Assembly: GCF_007431345.1 (NCBI RefSeq)
Contig: NZ_CP041730.1
Location: 5,228,480 to 5,292,479, forward strand
Source of the DNA: Chitinimonas arctica
Lineage (GTDB): Bacteria; Pseudomonadota; Gammaproteobacteria; Burkholderiales; Chitinimonadaceae
Direction of reading: 5' to 3'
DNA length: 64,000 nt
The position numbers and the translations under genes are program-made. The first letter of the stretch is position 1. Each line of letters opens with the position of its first letter. Shown here one piece after another: positions 46,272 to 53,188 of the stretch. The notes below the pieces were generated by a model that was not told the DNA's origin, did not search any database, and saw only the letters and a list, made by a program, of their open reading frames with translations.

Positions 46272-46423
46272 GCGTTCTTCGACCCAGATTTACCCGCGTA
46301 TGACTGGCTGCTCTGCCATTTCATACATCACTTATTTTATTAAAAGAAAGCGACATTTGGTGCGCCGGTAACCTGCAGCGCACCCAACTCTCGCGTCAAC
46401 CTGAGGAAGGAAATAAGCGCAAC

Positions 46424-48832
46424 ATGATAGGTTTTTCAATTTTTAAAAAATTCGGCGCACCTATAATCTTTAGCTCTTTTGCTTTGGCGGCGTATTCAGA
46501 CCCATCAACGCCAGCTGATTCGAGCTACTCTGGCGCCACAGATGAAATTATTGTGAGGTTTAAGGACGACCGAACCGTCGCTGTACTGACCGCTAACAAT
46601 AAACAACTAACCGACACCCCGATGCAAATCGCATCCATGCGCCATGGGCGCAAGGCAAAATTACTATATGTAAACGAAAAAAAAGTCACTCTTTGGAAAC
46701 TAGATCGATTCATATTTAATACCGACGCAGAAACGCTTGCAACAGCGATGATGAAGAGCGACCCACGCATTCTGTACGCCCACCCAAATTACAGGACGAT
46801 TTTTCCTCAGTCATTTATTCCGAATGATAGCTATTGGCCTAAACAATGGAATTTACAAAATTCCTTAGCCGGAATCAATGCACCAGCCGCGTGGGATTTA
46901 TCAACTGGCGCAGGTGTAATCGTAGCTGTTGTGGACACGGGGTATCGCCCTCACTCCGACTTGCCGTCATACATTCTCCCCGGAGTGGACATGATTCGAG
47001 ATCCCGTCGATGGGAGAGACGGGCAAGAAGGTTGGCCGGGATCTGTTTTTCAAAGCCGCGATCTTGATGCTACCGACCCCGGTGATTATGTAAATGAGGG
47101 GGCTCCTGGGGAAAAGGAATCCAGCTGGCATGGCACTCATGTTGCGGGCATTATAGGTGCGCAAGCTAATAATGGATATGGAATCGCCGGTGTCGCATTT
47201 AATTCAAAAATCCTCCCGATTCGGGGCGTAGGCCCGAATGGCGGCTGGATAACCGACTTCGCAGATGGCGTTAAATGGGCTGCCGGCGCCGAGGTTGTTT
47301 GGAACACCTTGAACTCAAGGCGAATGGAAACGGTGAATCGCAACCCAGCTAAAGTAATTAATATGTCTGCCCGTATGCGTGGCGCTTGCAGCCCTTACAT
47401 GCAGGAAGCCATTGATGAAGCAAGGCGTAAAGGAGCCATTTTAATTGCGGCAGCTGGCAATGATCATGCGGATGTCAGCAATGCGATGCCAGCTAACTGT
47501 TCTGGTGTGATAACGGTGGGCGCAATAGATCCAACAGGAAGCCGCGCACCTTATTCCAACTATGGAAGCATGGTTGATATAGTTGCGCCCGGTGGCAATG
47601 TGAATACGAATGATGAATTCGGAATCGTGTCTATTCACAACGAAGGTAGATTTAGGCCAGGCCCCGAAGGTTTTGCATTTATGGCCGGGACATCTCAAGC
47701 GGCGCCCCATGTGGCGGGAGTAGTTGCATCAATGCTGTCCGCAAATCCAAATCTAAACGCGGATCAAGTAAAGAGTATTCTAAAATCAACTGCACACCGT
47801 TTTGTCGCTGATTGTGCAGGGTGCGGCGCGGGGATGCTGGATGCCTACAGCGCTGTGATGGCGGCAAAGGGTATGTACATACGTCCGTTTTCCGCGACTG
47901 CGACAGGAACGAATCTTGATACGTCGCGTCCGTCGCTCAAGGTAACCATCAATGTCGGTCAAAGCGACATCGGGAAAACAGGGGATTTGTATATACAAGC
48001 CGTAGCAAAGAATGGCGCAAGCTATTTTCTAACCCCTACGGGTTGGACGGCAAGCGATATTAGCGCCTCCGTCCCCTACACTACAGTCCCCTTGGGTACA
48101 CATGAAATCCAAGTGCTGAATGGTAGCTCATTGCCCTTTTCAGCATCTGGCTTGAAAATCTATGCGGGATATGGCCTAAATCGCTACGATTTCCTTACCA
48201 ATCGATTTCACGGCTTGGTTTATGCGTTGACCGATGTTCAGCCGACAACATGCTCATTGACTGTGACGCCGAATGTAACAGCGCTTGGGTCAAGTTACGG
48301 CTATACAGTGACAGGGGCGAATTTACCAAACAATGCGCAGGCATTTTGGTTTGGTACAAAGAATGGGATTCCAGATGCAAACGGTAGTTTGCAAGGAAGC
48401 TTAAATGTATTCCCTATCACCTATCCGTATGTCAATCTAGCGGGGCAACAGGGGAAGTACGTGCGTTACCTACAGATTCGCAATTCAATCGGCGAACCTG
48501 TTTGCACGACTCCTGCAGTGCAAATGGAGTTGCTAGCAGCACCTACCTGCACCTTAACTTCCTCGCCAGCCGTGGTGCCTGCGGGCACGCCCTATTCATA
48601 CGCAATAAATGGAACCAACATTCCTCCGAATGCCGAGGCATATTGGTTTGGAACGAAAAATGGCACTCCCGATATCTGGGCTAGCTATTTTGCTACCTTG
48701 GGTAGTTTGCCCGCAAATGTGGCCTACACCAGTCAAGCCAGCTGGGCCGGAACTTATGCACGCTACGTTGAGATTAGACAAGGTGGCGCGCTGATCTGCA
48801 AGACGAATACGGTTACAAATACCTTGCAGTAG
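46424..48832 (+). CDS. Secreted S8 (subtilisin-like) serine peptidase with two C-terminal repeats
   Basis: The 802-residue preproenzyme has a signal sequence (1-25), a prodomain (about 38-125), the catalytic domain and a C-terminal region. The catalytic triad is Asp171 (VVDTGYRPHSD), His236 (WHGTHVAGIIGA) and Ser424 (MAGTSQAAPHVAG); Asn346 (AAAGND) is the oxyanion residue. Two related C-terminal domains follow, marked by AFWFGTKNGIPD and AYWFGTKNGTPD. Composition is A/T-richer than the flanking tail genes, and a terminator ends it (48883-48913). As phage cargo it is unusual and may alter the lysogen's surface or be secreted. Confidence 0.9.
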   Translation: MIGFSIFKKFGAPIIFSSFALAAYSDPSTPADSSYSGATDEIIVRFKDDRTVAVLTANNKQLTDTPMQIASMRHGRKAKLLYVNEKKVTLWKLDRFIFNTDAETLATAMMKSDPRILYAHPNYRTIFPQSFIPNDSYWPKQWNLQNSLAGINAPAAWDLSTGAGVIVAVVDTGYRPHSDLPSYILPGVDMIRDPVDGRDGQEGWPGSVFQSRDLDATDPGDYVNEGAPGEKESSWHGTHVAGIIGAQANNGYGIAGVAFNSKILPIRGVGPNGGWITDFADGVKWAAGAEVVWNTLNSRRMETVNRNPAKVINMSARMRGACSPYMQEAIDEARRKGAILIAAAGNDHADVSNAMPANCSGVITVGAIDPTGSRAPYSNYGSMVDIVAPGGNVNTNDEFGIVSIHNEGRFRPGPEGFAFMAGTSQAAPHVAGVVASMLSANPNLNADQVKSILKSTAHRFVADCAGCGAGMLDAYSAVMAAKGMYIRPFSATATGTNLDTSRPSLKVTINVGQSDIGKTGDLYIQAVAKNGASYFLTPTGWTASDISASVPYTTVPLGTHEIQVLNGSSLPFSASGLKIYAGYGLNRYDFLTNRFHGLVYALTDVQPTTCSLTVTPNVTALGSSYGYTVTGANLPNNAQAFWFGTKNGIPDANGSLQGSLNVFPITYPYVNLAGQQGKYVRYLQIRNSIGEPVCTTPAVQMELLAAPTCTLTSSPAVVPAGTPYSYAINGTNIPPNAEAYWFGTKNGTPDIWASYFATLGSLPANVAYTSQASWAGTYARYVEIRQGGALICKTNTVTNTLQ

Positions 48833-48882
48833 GTTTAGGTAATGAACGGCGCTGCTTTAATTTGAAGCTCTATCAGACTGGT

Positions 48883-48913
48883 CAATTGCCCCCGCAATCA
48901 GCGGGGGTAATTG
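48883..48913 (+). terminator. Terminator after the S8 peptidase gene
   Basis: Stem CAATTGCCCCCGC and GCGGGGGTAATTG with loop AATCA (one G-T pair), 50 bp past the stop codon, followed by TTTG. Confidence 0.75.
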
Positions 48914-48930
48914 TTTGTATGCCCGGCACA
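48912..48930 (+). promoter_or_regulatory. Candidate late-activator site before gene FI
   Basis: TGT-N13-ACA with CGG-C-ACAA conserved as in the P/O and V sites. Its centre is about 86 bp before the FI ATG, leaving room for a promoter near 48976. Confidence 0.5.
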
Positions 48931-49006
48931 ATCACTGTCACGTGGCATAAACTCCGGCGAACGGTAAGGTGAGCGCATCATCCACCGCCCGGAGTTGCGC
49001 CCCCCC

Positions 49007-50179
49007 ATGGCCACCGATTACCACCACGGCGCGCGCGTCATTGAGATCAATGAAGGCACGCGCGTTATCCGCACTATCGCTACGGCGATTATCGGCATTG
49101 TCTGCACGGGCGCCGATGCCGACGCCGCCTATTTTCCCCTCAACACGCCGAAGCTCATTACCAACGTTTTTGAAGCCATTGGCAAAGCTGGCACAAAGGG
49201 CACGCTGGCTGCAACGCTTGATGCTATCGCCGACCAAGCCAAGCCCATTATTGTTGTCGTGCGGGTGGCCGATGGCGCCAGCGAAGCCGAGACGACTTCC
49301 AACGTTATTGGCGCGGTCAATGCGGCCGGCCGCTATACCGGCATGAAAGCCTTGCTTACCGCCCAAGCCAGCCTAGGCGTCAAGCCGCGCATTCTGGCTT
49401 GCCCTGGGCTGGATAGCCTGCCGGTCGCTACCGAGTTGGCCGCTATCGCGCAGAAGCTGCGCGCCTTCGCCTATGTATCCGCGCATGGTGCCACCACCAA
49501 AGAAGCCGCCGTCACCTATCGCGACAACTTCGGCCAACGCGAAGTCATGGTGATATGGCCCGATTTCGTATCCTGGGACACCGCCAAGAACGCCCCGGCT
49601 GTCTGCCAGGCAACTGCCCGCGCGGTCGGCCTACGCGCCAAGCTGGACGAGGAGCAGGGCTGGCATAAGACCCTGTCGAACGTCACGGTAAACGGCGTGT
49701 CGGGTTTATCGGTGGACGTGTATTGGGATTTACAAGACCCCGCAACGGATGCCGGCTACCTCAACAGCCACGAAGTGACCGGCCTGGTCCATCACCGAGG
49801 CTTCCGTTTCTGGGGTTCGCGTACCTGCTCCGACGATCCGCTGTTCTGCTTCGAGAATTACACCCGCACCGCGCAAGTGCTGGCCGACACCATCGCGGAG
49901 GCGCACCTGTGGGCCATCGACAAGCCCATGGGGCCGATGCTCGTCAAAGACATCATCGAAGGCATTAACGCCAAGTTCCGCGAGCTGAAAGCTTGGGGCT
50001 ACATCCTGGGAGGGGAAGCCTGGTACGACGAGGAAATCAACACGGTTGAGACGCTCAAGGCCGGCAAGCTGTCCATCGACTACGACTACACCCCGGTTCC
50101 CCCGCTGGAAAACCTCATGCTCCGCCAGCGCATCACCGACCGCTACCTGGCCGACTTCGCCGCCCAAATCGCCGCCTAA
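49007..50179 (+). CDS. FI: Tail sheath protein (P2 gpFI)
   Basis: The contractile sheath subunit, 390 residues (P2 FI 396). Motifs: HHGARVIEINEGTRVIRTIA at the start, IATAIIGIVCTGADADAAYF, FVSWDTAKNAPAVCQATARA near 185, and VHHRGFRFWGSRTCSDDPLF near 265. The ATG (49007) lies 12 nt after GGAG; a TTG at 48995 in the same frame is an alternative. Confidence 0.94.
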   Translation: MATDYHHGARVIEINEGTRVIRTIATAIIGIVCTGADADAAYFPLNTPKLITNVFEAIGKAGTKGTLAATLDAIADQAKPIIVVVRVADGASEAETTSNVIGAVNAAGRYTGMKALLTAQASLGVKPRILACPGLDSLPVATELAAIAQKLRAFAYVSAHGATTKEAAVTYRDNFGQREVMVIWPDFVSWDTAKNAPAVCQATARAVGLRAKLDEEQGWHKTLSNVTVNGVSGLSVDVYWDLQDPATDAGYLNSHEVTGLVHHRGFRFWGSRTCSDDPLFCFENYTRTAQVLADTIAEAHLWAIDKPMGPMLVKDIIEGINAKFRELKAWGYILGGEAWYDEEINTVETLKAGKLSIDYDYTPVPPLENLMLRQRITDRYLADFAAQIAA

Positions 50180-50205
50180 GCGCGCCAAACTCGAAAGGCA
50201 TTCCC

Positions 50206-50715
50206 ATGGCGCTACCGCGCAAGCTGAAACACTTTAATACCTTCGTCGATGGCAACGGCTATGCCGGCGAAACCAAGGAAGTCACCCTGCCGAAACTGAG
50301 CCGCAAGATGGAGGAATATCGGGGCGGCGGGATGGATGGTCCGATCAGCATCGACATGGGCCAAGAAAAGCTCGAACTGGAAGCCACCTACGGCGGCTTG
50401 ATGCGCGACATTCTCAAAGGCTACGGCGCGCTCAAGCATGACGCGGTGCTGATCCGCTTTGCCGGCGCCTATCAGCGCGAGGACAGCGGGGACGTCGATG
50501 CGGTGGAAATCGTGGTGCGTGGCCGCCATCAAGAAATCGATATGGGTTCGGCCAAGGCCGGCGATGACAGCGATTTCAAGGTGAAGAGCGCGCTCAGCTA
50601 TTACAAGCTGATGGTCAACGGCGCGACCGCTATCGAAATCGACCTGGCAAGCATGGTGCTTGTCGTGGACGGTGAGGACCGTCTCGCCAAGCATCGCAAA
50701 GCCATTGGCGTTTAA
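50206..50715 (+). CDS. FII: Tail tube protein (P2 gpFII)
   Basis: The inner tube subunit of 169 residues. RKLKHFNTFVDGNGYAGETK at the start, RKMEEYRGGGMDGPISIDMG and KVKSALSYYKLMVNGATAIE are typical. P2 FII has 172 residues. Confidence 0.94.
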   Translation: MALPRKLKHFNTFVDGNGYAGETKEVTLPKLSRKMEEYRGGGMDGPISIDMGQEKLELEATYGGLMRDILKGYGALKHDAVLIRFAGAYQREDSGDVDAVEIVVRGRHQEIDMGSAKAGDDSDFKVKSALSYYKLMVNGATAIEIDLASMVLVVDGEDRLAKHRKAIGV

Positions 50716-50750
50716 GCCCAGACCCTGCACCCCATCGAGACGAGTAGCCC

Positions 50751-51092
50751 ATGCAAGCCAATCCCAACGCCCAAGAAATGACGCAGAAAGCTGCCCAGCC
50801 GGACCAAGCCGCCATTGCCCTGGATACCCCTATCCAGCGCGGCGAACAAACCATAACCGACGTCATGCTGCGCAAACCCCGCTCAGGCGAGCTGCGCGGC
50901 CTGACCCTGAATGACCTGCTGCACATGGAAGCCGGCGCGCTGATTAAGCTGATTCCGCGTATCAGTACGCCGATGCTGACCGAGACGGATATGAACCGGC
51001 TGGACCCAGCCGACCTTACCCAAATGGGGACCGCGGTCGCCGGTTTTTTGCTGCCGAGAGCCATGAAGGCGGCGGACTCCCTGCCCGTGTAG
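50751..51092 (+). CDS. E: Tail assembly chaperone E
   Basis: A tape-measure chaperone of 113 residues (family phage tail_E): DTPIQRGEQTITDVMLRKP, LRGLTLNDLLHMEAGALIKL and LIPRISTPMLTETDMNRLDP. A slippery heptamer lies near its end, allowing a longer E+E' product as in P2. Confidence 0.92.
   Translation: MQANPNAQEMTQKAAQPDQAAIALDTPIQRGEQTITDVMLRKPRSGELRGLTLNDLLHMEAGALIKLIPRISTPMLTETDMNRLDPADLTQMGTAVAGFLLPRAMKAADSLPV
51044..51050 (+). promoter_or_regulatory. Programmed -1 ribosomal frameshift site (T-TTT-TTG)
   Basis: In the E frame the codons read GGT-TTT-TTG, giving the slippery heptamer T TTT TTG as in P2 gene E. After a -1 slip the frame stays open and runs in phase (51 nt) into the E' start codon at 51101, giving a fusion of about 155 residues. 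Confidence 0.85.
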
Positions 51093-51100
51093 AGGATTGC

Positions 51101-51217
51101 ATGGCCGATATCGCCACCGTATTTCATTGGCCGCTTAGCGAGCTGGAAGGACTGACGGTGGCGGAATTGCTGGCTTGGCGCGAGCGCGCCAGGCAGCGAA
51201 GTGGGGCCGACGATTAG
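51101..51217 (+). CDS. GpE family tail protein (E' extension)
   Basis: A 38-residue protein (ADIATVFHWPLSELEGLTVA, then ELLAWRERARQRSGADD), matching the GpE/E' family. In P2 this part is made as an E+E' fusion by frameshifting; an ATG here could also give a free peptide. Too short for most ORF listings. Confidence 0.85.
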   Translation: MADIATVFHWPLSELEGLTVAELLAWRERARQRSGADD

Positions 51218-51834
51218 CCCCGTTTGAAAGACAGAAGCGGCGACCGGGCCAAGTGCGCGAACACCTGACCCGGCCCCGTCCCCTCCTCACGATTCAATCG
51301 CACATCAAATCAACTATAAAATAATTATTGCCAGCCGCGATTTTTAAAATTTAGATAAAAAGTCATCATCAAGCCAGCTTTCATCACAAATTCGTGGATA
51401 ACCTTAAAAAAATGCATATTTCTCAATTAGGGATTTTAATATCTCAAAGCGATCATTCGCAGCAGCAAACATAATCAAAATAGGAAATTCATCCGGCAGT
51501 AGCTGTGATTTAACTACATCCGCATGAAATTTTTTCTCCTTAATGCTCCAGGCATCCGAAGTATCGATAAATTCAATAGCCAAATCCACAACGCCTCGAC
51601 GATATCAATCGCGTCATAATACTTAAGTATAATATCTATTATTATACAAGTGAAGTACCATTTAACCAAGTATTTGCCCTGCGCCGCTCATAGGCGCTCT
51701 TCCTGATCGATCGGATTCGACAACCACTCAGACTATTTTTTTCAAGTCGCTTCAATTAAAGAACGAGGCAGAAAATCATCTTTGATTTCATGCATTAAAT
51801 GCATTGTCCGCCACTAACGCCACAGGAAAGCAAT
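51218..51834. other. A/T-rich stretch between E' and the TraB-like gene
   Basis: Apart from the minus-strand remnant listed at 51404-51589, no gene is supported. Low GC and stop-rich frames mark the start of inserted cargo. Confidence 0.4.
51404..51589 (-). pseudogene. Possible remnant of a small cargo gene
   Basis: The minus strand encodes DLAIEFIDTSDAWSIKEKKF and on to SLIEKYAFF (up to 61 residues from an internal ATG). The upstream frame continues as LKYYDAIDIVEAL after one missing base, so a slightly longer gene may have been frameshifted. No family recognised. It runs against the tail genes. Confidence 0.3.
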
Positions 51835-52479
51835 ATGGATATTGAAGCAGAATTGAGCACAGCAACGATCATTGCCCTCCCGGACACTCATTCCGAATCG
51901 ACGGCGAGAGTGAAAGCTGAAAATTTACTTCGCTCCGGAAAGGTAAAGATTTTCTTTATTGAATTCCAGCGTTCGGCTGCGACGACAAATAAAATTCTTA
52001 TGGCGCAGTACGGAACGTCTTTGAATTCGGCCATCAGTGAAATGCTTGATGTGGGAACGACGGAAAAAGATGCGGAAAAAATTTTACCTGCGTATTTCAA
52101 CGGGATCAACCCAGGTGACAACCAACCCAATCTTATAAAATTGACAGCCATTGCAATAGGAATTGGTGTGCAAGTTCTGGCTTGCGATATGAATTACAAC
52201 CTCGCCCCTGATGCTTTCAAGATCATGGGCTTGCGAGAAAATACGTCACTATTCTTAAGTGAAGGGCTTTCTTTAAGAGACACTCATACGGCACAAATGG
52301 TTAGCGCGTATTTGCGGACAGCTAGCGGCTTGGGTACAGGGCGACTAATGTTATGGGGAGGCAATCATTTTTCTTCAAATCTGCCCTTCTCCCATTATCC
52401 GGATGCTACGTTGCAAAAGCATTTAAGGGACACCGGTCTCGCAGTTCACGTTGCTACTGACGAGGAAATGAAAGAATGA
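51835..52479 (+). CDS. TraB/TIKI/ChaN-like hydrolase-fold protein (cargo)
   Basis: The 214-residue protein shows the three-motif layout of the TraB/TIKI/EreA/ChaN-type superfamily: IIALPDTHSESTARVKAE (GxxH-like motif, near residue 20), VKIFFIEFQRSA (Glu after a hydrophobic strand, near 42) and GRLMLWGGNHFSSNLP (terminal G-x-H motif, near 180). Known members are metal-dependent peptidases, esterases or haem-binding proteins; some toxin effector domains look similar. Assignment is tentative. AGGAAAG precedes the ATG at 51835 well. A/T-rich cargo. Confidence 0.55.
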   Translation: MDIEAELSTATIIALPDTHSESTARVKAENLLRSGKVKIFFIEFQRSAATTNKILMAQYGTSLNSAISEMLDVGTTEKDAEKILPAYFNGINPGDNQPNLIKLTAIAIGIGVQVLACDMNYNLAPDAFKIMGLRENTSLFLSEGLSLRDTHTAQMVSAYLRTASGLGTGRLMLWGGNHFSSNLPFSHYPDATLQKHLRDTGLAVHVATDEEMKE

Positions 52480-52583
52480 ATGGTCCTGATTATGTCTCTT
52501 GTTCAGCTGCCCCTGGTTTCGTGGGATGAACCGTTCAAATTGTCGCGCATTTTACCCTGTGCCGCATGATTCCCGTGCGTTTC

Positions 52584-52991
52584 TTAGCAGCTAAAGCGCA
52601 TGGTGCGGGTGGGAAAATGCTCGCTCACTGAGCAAGGGACATAATCAGGCAATTGCTTGTTTTGCTGAGCGTAGGTTTTCATTGCGGCAAACAATACCAA
52701 CCCAGAAAAGAGCGAATTAAGCACGCCATACGAATCTCCAAACTGTCCAAGCACCGCTATTTTCTCCAAATACAATTTCTAACTCATTTTATCATCCATC
52801 ACGGTGACAGCATCGAAACCATCACTTAAATAGGAGGATGATAGCCATTGCACAATTCCCGGGGCGCCAACCTATACCACAGAAAGTATAATCAGTACAG
52901 AATAGGGCCATGTACTGCCCCATGACTCCTTTTGCAAGAGCTTCCAATTTGCCAGTTGAAACTTTTTCAGTATTTTTTCGTACACTGACAT
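52584..52991 (-). pseudogene. Two-TM membrane protein gene with two in-frame TAG codons
   Basis: One minus-strand frame of 136 codons starts at ATG 52991 (GGAAGG upstream) and runs to TAA at 52584-52586, broken only by two TAG codons. Reading through them gives SVYEKILKKFQLANWKLLQK, a first membrane segment PYSVLIILSVV-*-VGAPGIVQW, then DDKMS-*-KLYLEKIAVLGQFGDSYG and a second segment VLNSLFSGLVLFAAM. The second part resembles a common phage/prophage membrane protein with GDSFGVLNALFSG. Both stops are amber and could arise from TGG or CAG codons by one change. It is probably a decayed gene. Confidence 0.6.
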
Positions 52992-53106
52992 TAGCTCACA
53001 CCTTCCAATAAGAAATTACGTAAGAGTGACACGTGCAAAGTTCATCAGCAAGAATTTGTGCGGCCGCAAATTTGAATGTGAAAGCGTAGCAACAGACAAC
53101 TAATAA

Positions 53107-53125
53107 TGTTTCGCACGCCTACACA
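53107..53125 (+). promoter_or_regulatory. Candidate late-activator site before gene T
   Basis: TGT-N13-ACA, centre 73 bp before the T start codon. The CGG part of the other sites is missing, so support is weaker. In P2 gene T is reached from the F promoter; here about 2 kb of cargo separates E' from T. Confidence 0.4.
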
Positions 53126-53188
53126 TCTCTATCTCCAGGAATATTACGGCCGGGCTTGGCAAGATACCTATTTCTCATCCTCCGCCGC

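Larger units (their letters stand above)
52480..53188. other. Region before gene T, with decayed cargo gene
   Basis: No intact gene. It holds the minus-strand pseudogene at 52584-52991 and the late-activator candidate at 53107-53125. A/T-rich up to about 53130, then the phage composition returns. Confidence 0.5.
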
